Positions 20,602 to 30,298 of a stretch of 64,000 nucleotides of DNA are shown piece by piece. Origin of the DNA: Janibacter sp. DB-40 (GTDB taxonomy: Bacteria > Actinomycetota > Actinomycetes > Actinomycetales > Dermatophilaceae); assembly GCF_029510815.1 (NCBI RefSeq), contig NZ_CP120360.1:2418001-2482000 (forward strand). Reading direction: 5' to 3'. A program made the position numbers and the translations under genes. The notes under the pieces are model-generated. The model was not told the DNA's origin. It ran no database searches and saw nothing but the letters and a program-made list of their open reading frames with translations. The stretch's first letter is position 1. Each line of letters starts with the position of its first letter.

Positions 20602-21764
20602 CAGTGGTCCCTTCTCACGGTGGCGGTGATGGCGACGTCGTCGCCGAGGCGGGTGACGTCGGTGGTGGTGAGGCGCAACGCCTCGGTGATGGTCGTGATG
20701 CCCGCGTCCTGCAGGACGGCGCTCCCGCTGCCGAGCAGCACCGGGGCGACGTGCGCGACGACCTCGTCGACGAGGTCGGCCGCGACGAAGGAGCCCGCGA
20801 GGTGGGCTCCGCCCTCGAGCAGGACGGACCGGACGCCGCGCTCGTGCAGGGCGGCCAGCACCGCGGGGAGGTCGAGGCCGCCGTCCCCCGCGGGGAGTCC
20901 GGGAGCCCCGGTGCGCGCGGAGGGGGAGTCGTGCGCGGGGAGCGGGGCCCGGCGCACGGCGAGCACGTCGACGCCGGCGGCGAGGAGGTGGTCGGTGTCC
21001 GCGCCCTCGGCCACGACGACGAGGGTCGGCGCCGCGTCGTCGAGGACCCGGGCGGTCAGGGGGATGCCGGCCGTGGAGTCGAGCACCACCCGGAGCGGCT
21101 GGACGGCGTCGGCGACGTCCCGGACGGCCAGGTGCGGGTCGTCCGCGCGCAGCGTCCCGCCACCGACGAGGACCGCGTCGCTGCGGGCTCTCAGCCGGTG
21201 GACCTCGGCGCGGGCCTCGGGGCCGGTGATCCACCGGCTCGTGCCGTCGGAGGCGGCAGTGCGCCCGTCGAGGGTGGCGGCGAGCTTCCACGTGACGTGG
21301 GGGCGGGCGTGTGCCATCGCGTGCAGCCAGGCCCGGTTGACGTGCTCCGCCGCCTCACGGCCGGCGCCGACCAGCACCTCGACGCCGGCGTCGCGCAGCT
21401 CCTGCGCTCCACCGCCCGCGGTGGCCGTCGGGTCGGGCACGGCGATGACGACACGGGCCACCCCTGCGGCGAGCAGCGCCTGAGTGCAGGGGCCGGTGCG
21501 GCCGGTGTGCCGGCACGGCTCGAGGGTGACGACGGCGGTGCCGCCGCGGGCCCGCTCCCCCGCCTCACGCAGGGCGTTGACCTCCGCGTGCGGCCCCCCG
21601 GCGCGCTCGTGGAGGCCCTCGCCCGCGACCCGGCCGTCCGCGTCGAGGACGACGCACCCGACGACGGGGTTGGGGCTGGTGCGGCCGAGGGCACGGGCGG
21701 CCAGGTCGACGGCACGCGACATGGCGGCGTCGACCTCGGCTGCGTGGCCGAGCGGCTGGCTCAT
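20601..21764 (-). CDS. ribD: Bifunctional pyrimidine deaminase / reductase
   Basis: 387 residues from ATG 21764. The deaminase domain has the zinc ligands in HAEVNALREAG and PCRHTGRTGPCTQALL; the reductase domain has TWKLAATLDGRTAASDGTSRWITG and the NADPH-binding region LLEGGAHLAGSFVAADLVDE. There is a Pro/Ala/Gly-rich insert near residues 280-305 (PLPAHDSPSARTGAPGLPAG). Upstream in-frame codons to 21887 run into the riboswitch leader and are not coding. It is the first gene after the FMN riboswitch. Confidence 0.94.
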   Translation of the reverse strand: MSQPLGHAAEVDAAMSRAVDLAARALGRTSPNPVVGCVVLDADGRVAGEGLHERAGGPHAEVNALREAGERARGGTAVVTLEPCRHTGRTGPCTQALLAAGVARVVIAVPDPTATAGGGAQELRDAGVEVLVGAGREAAEHVNRAWLHAMAHARPHVTWKLAATLDGRTAASDGTSRWITGPEARAEVHRLRARSDAVLVGGGTLRADDPHLAVRDVADAVQPLRVVLDSTAGIPLTARVLDDAAPTLVVVAEGADTDHLLAAGVDVLAVRRAPLPAHDSPSARTGAPGLPAGDGGLDLPAVLAALHERGVRSVLLEGGAHLAGSFVAADLVDEVVAHVAPVLLGSGSAVLQDAGITTITEALRLTTTDVTRLGDDVAITATVRRDH

Positions 21765-21900
21765 GGGGCCCTCTCGTGCTCTGACGCGAGCCACGAGGGC
21801 GAGGGAGACACGTCCTGCGACGTGACGGTGTGCACCGGGAGATCGACTCGTCGACCTCGACCGCACCGGTGGAGGTCCACGCAGCACGGCGGCGCCACCG

Positions 21901-22024
21901 CGTGCTGCCTCCCATCCGGACTTTCACCGTCGGTGCTGGAGTTCCACCAGCTCGGCTCCCCCTCCGTGAGGACGAGGAGTTCGCGGACTGTCACCGCCGG
22001 CTCGGACTTTCACCGACCCCGGAG
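21901..22024 (-). promoter_or_regulatory. FMN riboswitch (RFN element) controlling ribD-ribE-ribBA-ribH
   Basis: Read on the minus strand this leader matches the RFN consensus block by block: GGGGTCGGTGAAAGTCCGA, CCGGCGGTGACAGTCCGCGA, then TGGTGGAACTCCAGCACCGA and CGGTGAAAGTCCGGATGGGA closing with AGGCAGCACG. It lies 137 bases before the ribD start. FMN binding is expected to shut the operon down; whether by termination or by hiding the ribosome binding site I cannot tell, although the spacer 21765-21900 can form GC-rich hairpins. A short hairpin, GCGTACGA with TCGTACGC (22028-22050), probably sits at the 5' end of the transcript. Confidence 0.93.
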
Positions 22025-22181
22025 CACGCGTACGACGTTCGTTCGTACGCTTCCGAGGATACCCCGCCCGCCCGCGATCGCGGCACGTGGGTCCGCTCAC
22101 AGGCGCTCCGTGGGGGCCCAGCCGGCCGCGAGGGCCCGCAACCGGGATCCCGTCAGCATCCGCGCCGGTACCCGCGGACGA

Positions 22182-22221
22182 CGAAGGGGGCCGACGACCG
22201 CGTGGTCGTCGGCCCCCTTCG
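22182..22221 (-). terminator. Terminator of sucCD built from a CGAAGGGG pair
   Basis: An 18-bp perfect stem (left arm from CGAAGGGGGCC, right arm ending GGCCCCCTTCG) with a four-base loop. It begins 17 bases after the sucD stop on the minus strand. Confidence 0.88.
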
Positions 22222-22237
22222 AGGCTCGGGCCAGGTC

Positions 22238-23128
22238 CTACTTGCTCAGGCCCTGCATGATCTCGCGCATGAGGTCGGCGGTCGCGGACGGCGTCTTGCC
22301 GACCTTGACGCCGGCGGCCTCGAGGGCCTCCTTCTTGGCGGCGGCCGTGCCCGACGAGCCGGAGACGATGGCGCCGGCGTGGCCCATCGTCTTGCCCTCG
22401 GGAGCGGTGAAGCCCGCGACGTAGCCGACGACGGGCTTGGTCACGTGCTCCTTGATGTAGTCGGCTGCGCGCTCCTCGGCGTCGCCGCCGATCTCGCCGA
22501 TCATGACGATCGCGTCGGTCTCGGGGTCGTTCTCGAAGGCCTCGAGGCAGTCGATGTGCGTGGTCCCGATGACCGGGTCGCCGCCGATGCCGACGCCCGT
22601 GGAGAAGCCGAACTCACGCAGCTCGTACATCATCTGGTACGTGAGCGTGCCCGACTTCGACACCAGGCCGATGCGGCCGGCGCCGGCGATGCTCGCCGGG
22701 ATGATGCCGGCGTTGGACTGGCCGGGGCTGATCAGGCCGGGGCAGTTCGGTCCGATGATCCGGGTGGCCTTGCCCTTGCTGTAGTTGTAGAACTCCGCGG
22801 AGTCCTTGACCGCGATGCCCTCGGTGATGACGACCGCGAGGCCGATCTCGGCATCGATGGCCTCGACGACGGCGGACTTGGCGAAGGCCGGCGGCACGAA
22901 GATGACCGACACGTCCGCGCCGGTCTCCTTCATCGCGTCGGCGACGGAGCCGAAGACGGGGACGGACTGGCCGTCGGGGAAGTCGACGCTCTGGCCGGCC
23001 TTCTTGGGGTTGACGCCGCCCACGACGTTGGTGCCGGCGGCGAGCATGAGCGTGGTGTGCTTCATGCCCTCGGAGCCGGTCATGCCCTGGACGATGACCT
23101 TGGAGTCAGCGGTGAGGAAGATTGCCAT
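22238..23128 (-). CDS. sucD: Succinyl-CoA synthetase (ADP-forming), alpha subunit
   Basis: 296 residues. [14 protein letters not shown] is the CoA-binding loop; [12 protein letters not shown] and [20 protein letters not shown] follow, and [21 protein letters not shown] holds the active-site histidine that is phosphorylated. With SucC it interconverts succinyl-CoA and succinate with substrate-level phosphorylation. It follows sucC by 18 bases. Confidence 0.96.
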   Translation of the reverse strand: MAIFLTADSKVIVQGMTGSEGMKHTTLMLAAGTNVVGGVNPKKAGQSVDFPDGQSVPVFGSVADAMKETGADVSVIFVPPAFAKSAVVEAIDAEIGLAVVITEGIAVKDSAEFYNYSKGKATRIIGPNCPGLISPGQSNAGIIPASIAGAGRIGLVSKSGTLTYQMMYELREFGFSTGVGIGGDPVIGTTHIDCLEAFENDPETDAIVMIGEIGGDAEERAADYIKEHVTKPVVGYVAGFTAPEGKTMGHAGAIVSGSSGTAAAKKEALEAAGVKVGKTPSATADLMREIMQGLSK

Positions 23129-23146
23129 GTCTGTTCTCTACGTCCT

Positions 23147-24328
23147 TTACTTCGCGGCCAGCTCGGCGGCCTTGCGGGCAGCGCCGTCCATGGTGTCGGC
23201 GATGGACACCAGCGGGTGGTTGAACTCGGCGAGGATGCGCCGGCCCTCTTCGACGTTGTTGCCGTCGAGACGGACGACGAGGGGCTTGCTGGCGCTGTCG
23301 CCGAGGGTCTTCAGGGCACCGACGATGCCGTTGGCCACCGCGTCGCACGCGGTGATGCCACCGAAGACGTTGACGAAGACGGACTTGACCTGCTCGTCGC
23401 CCAGGATGACGTCCAGGCCGTTGGCCATGACCTCGGCCGAGGCACCGCCACCGATGTCGAGGAAGTTGGCCGGCTTGGCCGCGCCGCCGGTGTGGTCCTC
23501 GCCCGCGTAGGCGACGACGTCGAGGGTGCTCATGACCAGGCCGGCGCCGTTGCCGATGATGCCGACGTTGCCGTCGAGCTTGACGTAGTTCAGCCCCAGC
23601 TCCTTGGCCTTGGCCTCGAGCGGGTCGGTCGAGGCGGTGTCCTCGAGCTCGGCGTGGTCGGGCTGGCGGAAGTCGGCGTTGCCGTCGAGGGTGACCTTGC
23701 CGTCGAGCGCGATGATCTCGCCCTGCTCGGTCTTCACCAGCGGGTTGACCTCGACGAGGGTGGCGTCCTCGTCCCGGTAGACGACCCACAGCTTCTTGAT
23801 CGCGTCGGCGATCTTGGCCTGGTCGGCGGCCTCGAAGCCCGCGGCCTCGACGATCTCCTTCGCCTTGGCGTCGTCGATGCCGACGTTCGGGTCGACGGCG
23901 ATGCGGGCGAGCGCCTCGGGACGCTCCACGGCGAGCTGCTCGATCTCCATGCCGCCCTCGACGGAGCACATGGCGAGGTAGGTGCGGTTGGCCCGGTCGA
24001 GCAGGATCGAGAAGTAGTACTCCTCGGCGATCTGCGCGCCCTGGGCGATCATGACCTTGTGGACCGTGTGGCCCTTGATGTCCATGCCCAGGATGGCCTC
24101 GGCGTGCGCCTCGGCCTCGTCCACGGTCTTGGCGACCTTGACGCCGCCGGCCTTGCCACGGCCTCCGGTCTTGACCTGGGCCTTGACGACGGTGACGCCG
24201 CCACTCTTCTGGCCGATGGTCTCGGCGGCGGCTCGCGCCTCCTGCGGGGTGGTGGCGACGGCGCCGGCAAGAACCGGGACGCCGTGCTTCTCGAACACGT
24301 CGCGTGCTTGGTACTCGAAGAGATCCAC
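23147..24328 (-). CDS. sucC: Succinyl-CoA synthetase (ADP-forming), beta subunit
   Basis: 393 residues from GTG 24328, chosen because homologues start with [18 protein letters not shown]; the ATG-less upstream extension is unsupported. ATP-grasp features include [37 protein letters not shown] and the C-terminal [19 protein letters not shown] and [15 protein letters not shown]. Forms the nucleotide-binding half of the SucCD complex. Confidence 0.96.
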   Translation of the reverse strand: MDLFEYQARDVFEKHGVPVLAGAVATTPQEARAAAETIGQKSGGVTVVKAQVKTGGRGKAGGVKVAKTVDEAEAHAEAILGMDIKGHTVHKVMIAQGAQIAEEYYFSILLDRANRTYLAMCSVEGGMEIEQLAVERPEALARIAVDPNVGIDDAKAKEIVEAAGFEAADQAKIADAIKKLWVVYRDEDATLVEVNPLVKTEQGEIIALDGKVTLDGNADFRQPDHAELEDTASTDPLEAKAKELGLNYVKLDGNVGIIGNGAGLVMSTLDVVAYAGEDHTGGAAKPANFLDIGGGASAEVMANGLDVILGDEQVKSVFVNVFGGITACDAVANGIVGALKTLGDSASKPLVVRLDGNNVEEGRRILAEFNHPLVSIADTMDGAARKAAELAAK

Positions 24329-24493
24329 GAGGGTGATTCCGTCCTCTGCTGTGGTAACGGGGTGCGGGTCGAGACTAGCGCCCGGGGAGAGACCACGGCA
24401 CGTCCGGTCCATCCCGGGCGGTTGAAGCGTCCATCACGGACCGGTCTCAGCTGTTGCGCGCGGTGGTGAACACAGGGTTACCTTGCGGTCACC

Positions 24494-25420
24494 ATGGCTC
24501 TGCAGCAGGCATCGACGAAGAACGCCGAGGAGAGCAGCGAAGCGGCACCGGCGCCGCACTCGCTGCGCACCGGCGTGTGCCAGCAGGTGCGGCAGATGGC
24601 CACCGTGCAGGCGGCGGTCTTCGCCGCCGTCGAGCTCGTCTGGGCCTCGACGCACCTCTCGCTCTATCCCTTCGGCGCCCGGCGCCCGCGCCACGGCCCG
24701 GTCGGTCAGGGCTACCGCATCGAGCACCTCTCACCCATGCAGCGCGGGATGTACGTCTCCGGCGTCACCGAGCTCGGGACACCGATCCTGCTGCTGCACG
24801 GCCTGGCCGACAACCACTCGATCTTCACGCTGCTGCGGCGCGGACTCCTGCGCCGCGGCTTCTCCCAGGTCTTCGCGATGAACTACTCGTTCCGCACCAA
24901 GGACGTGCGCACCCTCGCCATCCAGCTGGCCGAGGAGATCGAGGCGATCGTCGAGGAGACCGGGTACGAGCGCATCCACGTCGTGGCACACAGCCTCGGC
25001 GGAGTGATCGCCCGCTACTACGTCACCCGCCTCGGTGGCGACGAGCGCGTGCACACCCTCGTCACGTTGGGGTCCCCGCACTCCGGGACCCTCCTGGCGC
25101 ACATCGCCCCGACCCCGCTGGGCCGCCAGCTGCGGCCGGCCAGCCCGCTGATGAGGGAGCTGAACCAGCCGGCCCCGGGGTGCCGGACCCGCGTGGTCGC
25201 CTTCTGGTCCGACACCGACGAGGCGGTCATCCCCGCAGTCAACGCCTCCTTGGAGCAGGAGGGCGTCACGACGACGAACGTCCGGCTGCGCGGCGTGGGC
25301 CACGTCTCGCTGCCGATCCTGCCGAGCGTCGTCCACCGCATCGCCCGCAGCCTGACCCAGCTGGACAGCGACGGGGACCCCACCGCGTCGGTGACGCACA
25401 TCTCACCGCACTCGGCCTGA
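24494..25420 (+). CDS. Alpha/beta-hydrolase, esterase/triacylglycerol lipase type
   Basis: 308 residues. TPILLLHGLADNHSIF carries the oxyanion HG motif, HVVAHSLGGVIARYY the nucleophile serine elbow, FWSDTDEAVIP the acid and GVGHVSLP the histidine, so the catalytic triad is complete. A hydrophobic segment near residues 40-55 (MATVQAAVFAAVELVWAS) might anchor it to the membrane; there is no clear cleaved signal peptide. Substrate unknown. Confidence 0.85.
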   Translation: MALQQASTKNAEESSEAAPAPHSLRTGVCQQVRQMATVQAAVFAAVELVWASTHLSLYPFGARRPRHGPVGQGYRIEHLSPMQRGMYVSGVTELGTPILLLHGLADNHSIFTLLRRGLLRRGFSQVFAMNYSFRTKDVRTLAIQLAEEIEAIVEETGYERIHVVAHSLGGVIARYYVTRLGGDERVHTLVTLGSPHSGTLLAHIAPTPLGRQLRPASPLMRELNQPAPGCRTRVVAFWSDTDEAVIPAVNASLEQEGVTTTNVRLRGVGHVSLPILPSVVHRIARSLTQLDSDGDPTASVTHISPHSA

Positions 25421-25473
25421 TCCGGCGGCGATCCTCCGGCGGATCCCGGCCGAGAGCGGGACCCCAATTTCGC

Positions 25474-25497
25474 GTAACGAAATGGTCACGCTAGGGT
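25474..25497 (+). promoter_or_regulatory. Candidate MtrA box and promoter of the M23 peptidase gene
   Basis: GTAACG at 25474 and GTCACG at 25485 form a direct repeat with an 11-base period, the arrangement reported for MtrA sites in actinobacteria. A TAGGGT hexamer (25492-25497) follows and could be the -10 element, putting the repeat over the -35 position. MtrA is known to control M23 and other cell-wall hydrolases in this phylum. An overlapping ATTTCG/CGAAAT inverted repeat (25467-25483) is also present. Confidence 0.5.
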
Positions 25498-25544
25498 TTT
25501 CGGAGATTTGTCCGCGATTTCCCTGCCGAGGACGACGCCTTTCC

Positions 25545-26384
25545 ATGACTGAGTACACGGGTCGACACCGTCCTCCCACACGCGCCGAGCGGCGTGCGAT
25601 CGAGCGCCGCTCCCGCCTGCCCAAGAGCTTCTCCCCCGCCTACGCGCTGCCGACCGCTGCCGCCGTGACCCTGGCGCTCACCGCCGTCGGAGCCACCGCT
25701 GCCCAGTCCTCCCCGTTCTCGGCCGAGGTCACGCAGCAGGCCGGCGACACCCTCGGCGCGAGCACGATGCTCGAGGACCCACAGCTGACCAAGGCCGTGC
25801 GGACCGAGGTCGCCGCCGCCTCCCGTGACTCCTCCGGCCTGTCCGAGCGCCGCCGCGCGGTCTCCGACGACGTCGTCGCCAGCCAGGTCAGGGCCGAAAG
25901 GGCCCAGGAGCGCGCCGACCGGGACAAGGAGCGCAAGGAGCTCGCCGAGAAGAAGGCCGAGAAGGAGAAGGCGGAGAAGGAGGCCAGGGAGGCCGCTAAC
26001 GCCTGGGCACGCCCCCTGGCCAGCGGATCGCTCAGCTCCGGCTACGGCTTCCGGTGGGGACGGATGCACAGCGGTCTCGACTACGGCGCGGCCGTGGGCA
26101 CCCCGTTGCGCGCGATGGGCAAGGGCACGGTCATCGGTGCCGGTCCGATGAGCGGCTACGGCATCTACATCGACGTCGAGTACGCCGACGGGACCGTCTC
26201 CCGCTACGGGCACCTCTCCTCGGTCGCCACCTCGGTCGGCCAGCAGGTCGCGCCGGGCGAGACCGTCGCCTACTCCGGCAACACCGGTCGCTCGACCGGT
26301 CCGCACCTCCACCTCGAGATCCGTCCCGGCGGCGGCGAGCCGGTCGACCCGACCGGCTGGCTGACCGAGCGCGGGATCCTCTGA
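25545..26384 (+). CDS. Secreted or membrane-anchored M23 family metallopeptidase
   Basis: 279 residues. A basic N-terminus (RHRPPTRAERRAIERRSRLPK) precedes a hydrophobic segment (ALPTAAAVTLALTAVGATAA) that may be a signal peptide or anchor. A charged coiled coil rich in Glu/Lys/Ala follows (about residues 110-160). The C-terminal LytM domain has the zinc and catalytic residues in RMHSGLDYGAAVGTPLRA and GPHLHLEIRPGG. Such enzymes cut peptidoglycan cross-bridges or activate amidases at division. I took ATG 25545, since upstream codons lie over the promoter-like region. Only four bases separate it from the convergent helicase gene. Confidence 0.88.
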   Translation: MTEYTGRHRPPTRAERRAIERRSRLPKSFSPAYALPTAAAVTLALTAVGATAAQSSPFSAEVTQQAGDTLGASTMLEDPQLTKAVRTEVAAASRDSSGLSERRRAVSDDVVASQVRAERAQERADRDKERKELAEKKAEKEKAEKEAREAANAWARPLASGSLSSGYGFRWGRMHSGLDYGAAVGTPLRAMGKGTVIGAGPMSGYGIYIDVEYADGTVSRYGHLSSVATSVGQQVAPGETVAYSGNTGRSTGPHLHLEIRPGGGEPVDPTGWLTERGIL

Positions 26385-26388
26385 CGCC

Positions 26389-28857
26389 TCAGATCTTCTC
26401 CAGCGGGGCGTAGCGCAGCAGCAGGCGCTTGACCCCGTCCTCTCCCCCGAAGTCGACGTGTGCCATCGCCTTGTCGCCGGCACCCTCGACGCGCACGACC
26501 GTCCCGAGACCGAAGCTGTCGTGGGTGACCTTGTCGCCGTCGGCCAGCGCGATGATCGGCCGGTTGCCCGGTGAGCGCACACCGGGCCGGGCCGCCAGCC
26601 GGGCCACGGCGGGCTCGCGCCCGGGACCGCGCGAGCCACCCAGGCCCCCGAGTGGCGGACCGGTGCGCTCCCACCGCACCAGCTGCTCCGGGATCTCGTC
26701 GAGGAAGCGCGAGGGCGGGTTGTACTGGGGCGTGCCGAAGGCGCTGCGCACCGCGGCCCGCGACAGGTGCAGGCGCTCGCGGGCCCGGGTGATGCCGACG
26801 TAGGCGAGCCGGCGCTCCTCCTCCAGCTCCTTGGTGTCGCCGAGGCTGCGGCTGTGGGGGAAGGTGCCGTCCTCCATGCCGGTGAGGAAGACGACGGGGA
26901 ACTCCAGGCCCTTGGCCGTGTGGAGCGTCATCAGGGTGACCACCCCCTGGTCGGTCCCGGCCTCGGCACCGTCCCCGTCGGCGGGCTCGTCAGGGATCTC
27001 GTCGGCATCGGCGACGAGGCTCACCTGCTCGAGGAAGTCGTCCAGGCTGACCACCTCGCCGGTCGCCTCCCGGGTCGCGTCGAACTCGCGCGCGACCCCG
27101 ATGAGCTCGGCGAGGTTCTCCAGCCGCGTCTCGTCCTGCGGGTCCCGGCTGGCCTGCAGCTCGGCGACGTAACCGGTGCGCTCGAGGACCGACTCGAGGA
27201 GGTCACCGATCCCCCCTTCGCTCTCGTGCTGCTCCCGCAGGCCCTCGAGGAGCGAGGTGAAGCCCGCGATCGACTTCACCGACCGGGTGGCGATGCCCGG
27301 CGCGTCCTCGGCGCGGCCGAGGGCGGCGACGAAGGGGATGCGCTCGCGCTCGGCGAGCTGTCCGACCGCGAGCAGCGCGCGGTCGCCGATGCCTCGCTTG
27401 GGGACGTTGACGATCCGGCGCAGGTTGACCGTGTCGGCGGGGTTGGCGAGGACGTGGAGGTAGGCCAGCGCGTCCTTGACCTCGCGCCGCTCGTAGAAGC
27501 GGGTGCCGCCGACGACCTTGTAGGGCAGGCCGACGCGGACGAAGACCTCCTCGATGGCCCGCGACTGCGCGTTGGTCCGGTAGAAGACGGCGACGTCCCC
27601 CGGACGGACGCCGTGCTCGTCGTGCAGCTCGTCGATGGTCTTGGCGACGAAGGAGGCCTCGTCGTGCTCGTTGTCGCCGACGTAGCCCACGATCTGCTCG
27701 CCCGGGCCCGCCTGCGTCCACAGGTCCTTCTTGCGGCGGGACTCGTTGCGCTCGATGACGGCGTTGGCGGCGGTGAGGATCGTCTGGGTCGAGCGGTAGT
27801 TCTGCTCGAGCATGATCGTGCGGGCGTCCGGGTAGTCCTGCTCGAACTCGATGATGTTGCGGATCGAGGCGCCGCGGAAGGCGTAGATCGACTGGTCCGC
27901 GTCACCGACGACGACGAGGTCGCTCGGCTCGACCGCCTTGGGATCGCGTCCCGCCGGGTCGTCGTGGCCCCCCACGAGCTCGCGCACCAGCTGGTACTGC
28001 GCGTGGTTGGTGTCCTGGTACTCGTCGACGAGCACGTAGCGGAAGCGCCGGCGGTAGTGCTCCGCGACGTCGGGGAAGGCCTGCAGGATGTTGACCGTCG
28101 TCATGATGATGTCGTCGAAGTCCAGGGCGTTGGCCTGGCGCAGCCGGCGCTGGTACTCGCTGTAGACCTGCGCGAGGGTGCGGTCCTGCGGGGTCCCGCC
28201 GGTCTGGGCGTCCTCGTCGATCGAGACGCTGCGGGCGAACTCCTCCTCGTCGACCAGCTCGTTCTTCAGGTTGCTGATGCGGTGGCCGAAGGACCGCGGC
28301 GGGAATCGCTTGGGGTCCAGGTCGAGGTCGCGCATGACGAGCGCGACGAGTCGCTGGCTGTCGGCGGCGTCGTAGATGGAGAAGTTGCTCCTCATCCCCA
28401 CCTTGGTCGCCTCGCGGCGCAGGATGCGCACGCAGGCGGAGTGGAAGGTCATCACCCACATCGCCCGCGCCCGCGGGCCCACGAGCTCCTCGACCCGCTC
28501 ACGCATCTCGGCGGCGGCCTTGTTGGTGAAGGTGATCGCCAGCACCTGACCGGGCTGGGCACCACGGGTCGCCAGCAGGTGCGCGATGCGGTGGGTGAGC
28601 ACCCGGGTCTTGCCGGAGCCGGCACCGGCGATGATCAGCAGCGGTCCGCCGTCGTGGACGACGGCCTCGCGCTGGGCGTCGTTGAGGCCGGCCAGGAGCT
28701 CCTCGTGGTCCACCTCGTGGGGCGCGCGGTGGTGGGCATGGGCGGCGCGGGTGGGACCCTCGTCGGACATCGCCCAGGTGGGCACTCCGGAGTCGGTCAC
28801 CTCCCGGGTCCAGTCGCCGGGCAGGGCATCGGGGAGGTCGTCGAAAAGGCTGCTCAT
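26389..28857 (-). CDS. pcrA: UvrD/PcrA-type ATP-dependent DNA helicase
   Basis: 822 residues from ATG 28857 with GGAGGG ahead of it. SF1A motifs in order: LNDAQREAVVHDGGPLLIIAG with Walker A AGAGSGKT; ITFTNKAAAEMRERV; YVLVDEYQDTNHAQYQL (Walker B); VVGDADQSIYAFRGA; LEQNYRSTQ; VVTLMTLHTAKGLEFPVVFL and RRLAYVGITRARERL. The C-terminal end (HDSFGLGTVVRVEG, VDFGGEDGVKRLLLRYAPL) is the Tudor-like domain of PcrA that binds RNA polymerase. Works in nucleotide excision repair and clearing of transcription-replication conflicts. The ORF runs on upstream to 29571 without being coding. Confidence 0.95.
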   Translation of the reverse strand: MSSLFDDLPDALPGDWTREVTDSGVPTWAMSDEGPTRAAHAHHRAPHEVDHEELLAGLNDAQREAVVHDGGPLLIIAGAGSGKTRVLTHRIAHLLATRGAQPGQVLAITFTNKAAAEMRERVEELVGPRARAMWVMTFHSACVRILRREATKVGMRSNFSIYDAADSQRLVALVMRDLDLDPKRFPPRSFGHRISNLKNELVDEEEFARSVSIDEDAQTGGTPQDRTLAQVYSEYQRRLRQANALDFDDIIMTTVNILQAFPDVAEHYRRRFRYVLVDEYQDTNHAQYQLVRELVGGHDDPAGRDPKAVEPSDLVVVGDADQSIYAFRGASIRNIIEFEQDYPDARTIMLEQNYRSTQTILTAANAVIERNESRRKKDLWTQAGPGEQIVGYVGDNEHDEASFVAKTIDELHDEHGVRPGDVAVFYRTNAQSRAIEEVFVRVGLPYKVVGGTRFYERREVKDALAYLHVLANPADTVNLRRIVNVPKRGIGDRALLAVGQLAERERIPFVAALGRAEDAPGIATRSVKSIAGFTSLLEGLREQHESEGGIGDLLESVLERTGYVAELQASRDPQDETRLENLAELIGVAREFDATREATGEVVSLDDFLEQVSLVADADEIPDEPADGDGAEAGTDQGVVTLMTLHTAKGLEFPVVFLTGMEDGTFPHSRSLGDTKELEEERRLAYVGITRARERLHLSRAAVRSAFGTPQYNPPSRFLDEIPEQLVRWERTGPPLGGLGGSRGPGREPAVARLAARPGVRSPGNRPIIALADGDKVTHDSFGLGTVVRVEGAGDKAMAHVDFGGEDGVKRLLLRYAPLEKI

Positions 28858-29003
28858 GTCGCCCTCCAGCCTACGTCGCGGGGGTGACACCCCCTTCGCT
28901 CCCTCCCGGGCCCCGGCTCCCTCGCCGACCCCCGCTCGCTGTCCGCGGACCCCCGGTGCGCGCGCAGCGGGCACCGGGCGCGGTGAGCCCCCCGTCGTCG
29001 GCC

Positions 29004-29627
29004 TCAGGCGTGCGCGGTCCCGAGCGAGAGCGCACCGAGGGGTCGCGGCGCGTCCGGCATGTAGAAGTGGTCGAGCTCGGCACTGGTGAACCCGGCCGCC
29101 TCGAGCATCACCGCCGGCTGCCGCGTGAGGTGGCACCCGCCGGCCACTCGCTTCTGGATCGGCTCCAGCCGGCGCTGCCACCGGCGCACGCCCGCGTCGG
29201 GGGCGAGGCCGTGCTCGACGACGTGCAGCGTGCCCCCGGGCCGGAGCACGCGCCGCACCTCCTCCAGGGCCGCGACCGGGTCCGGGATCGTGCACAGGGA
29301 CCACGTCACCAATGCCGAGTCGACGGTGTCGTCGGCGAGCGGCAGGTGCTGCCCGTCCTGCCCGGTCCGCTCCACCGGGAGTCCGCTGGCCGTCACCCGG
29401 TCGGCGGCCAGGCGCCAGGCCAGGTCGCTCGGCTCGACCGCGTGCACCCGGGTGACGGCCGGTGGGTAGAACGGCACGTTCAGTCCCGACCCGAAGCCGA
29501 TCTCGAGCACCTCGCCGTGCAGATCGGCGCACACCCGGCGCCGGTGCGGCTCCGTCGCCGCGATGCCGCACGACCGGTCGACCAGCCGCGGCAGGACGTG
29601 ATCACGATAGAGGCCCACGGGCCACAC
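29004..29627 (-). CDS. Class I SAM-dependent methyltransferase
   Basis: 207 residues from GTG 29627. GEVLEIGFGSGLNVPFYP is SAM motif I, VHAVEPSDLAWRLA the second strand, and VRRVLRPGGTLHVVEHG the post-III motif. The C-terminal RRLEPIQKRVAGGCHLTRQP resembles the METTL7 / phospholipid methyltransferase-like group. Substrate unknown. Neighbours do not suggest a pathway. Confidence 0.75.
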   Translation of the reverse strand: MWPVGLYRDHVLPRLVDRSCGIAATEPHRRRVCADLHGEVLEIGFGSGLNVPFYPPAVTRVHAVEPSDLAWRLAADRVTASGLPVERTGQDGQHLPLADDTVDSALVTWSLCTIPDPVAALEEVRRVLRPGGTLHVVEHGLAPDAGVRRWQRRLEPIQKRVAGGCHLTRQPAVMLEAAGFTSAELDHFYMPDAPRPLGALSLGTAHA

Positions 29628-29684
29628 TCCCTTCGCTCAAAACCCCCAGTGTGGCACCGCGCCGGCGCGACATACGATCGACGG

Positions 29685-30278
29685 ATGGCCCAGATCGTTC
29701 GCCCCGACGCCCGCTACCAGCGCTCCTACCTCGCCGCCCACGACGAGTTCGACGGCGCGCACCGCGACGGTGACGGCGACTGGGAGCAGGCCGCCGACCC
29801 GGCCACGGGGTTCGCGGGGTTCGCCTTCACGCGGGAGGGGCTGGAGGACCCGGACGAGTTCCGGCGCTTCGTGCGCGACCGGCGCGCCGCCGAGCTGCCG
29901 GAGACACCGCGGCCGAGCGGCCACGTCCCGTGCACCTTCCTGTGGATCGTCGGCGACGACGACGAGTACCTCGGCTCGATCGCGCTGCGGCACGAGCTGA
30001 CCGACGTCCTGCTCGAGCAGGGTGGCCACGTCGGCTACTCGATCCGCCCCTCGGCCCGTCGACAGGGCCACGCCACCACGGCCCTGCGCCAGACGCTCGA
30101 GCTGGCCGGCGAGATGGGGATGGACCGCGTGCTCATCACCTGCGAGGAGGACAACGCCGCCTCCCGCACGACGATCGAGCGCGCCGGGGGCGAGTACGAG
30201 GACTCGCGCGCCGGCAGACGCCGCTACTGGGTGCCGACGATCGCGACCGACCGTCCCGCAGGCGCCGTCATCGGGTGA
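29685..30278 (+). CDS. GNAT family N-acetyltransferase
   Basis: 197 residues. The acetyl-CoA site reads VGYSIRPSARRQGHATTALR, matching the V-x-P-x-x-R-x-x-G-x-A pattern, after a strand DEYLGSIALRHEL and before MDRVLITCEEDNAASRTTIERAGGEYE. Homologues include YjaB/RimI-like and aminoglycoside-type acetyltransferases; the acceptor is unknown. The LigD-like gene starts 20 bases on. Confidence 0.82.
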   Translation: MAQIVRPDARYQRSYLAAHDEFDGAHRDGDGDWEQAADPATGFAGFAFTREGLEDPDEFRRFVRDRRAAELPETPRPSGHVPCTFLWIVGDDDEYLGSIALRHELTDVLLEQGGHVGYSIRPSARRQGHATTALRQTLELAGEMGMDRVLITCEEDNAASRTTIERAGGEYEDSRAGRRRYWVPTIATDRPAGAVIG

Positions 30279-30298
30279 GTCGGGCATACGCTCGGTCC

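Noticed and set aside
25421..25544. c-di-AMP (ydaO) riboswitch in front of the M23 peptidase
   Set aside because: The leader is only ~120 bases and lacks the conserved blocks of that riboswitch.
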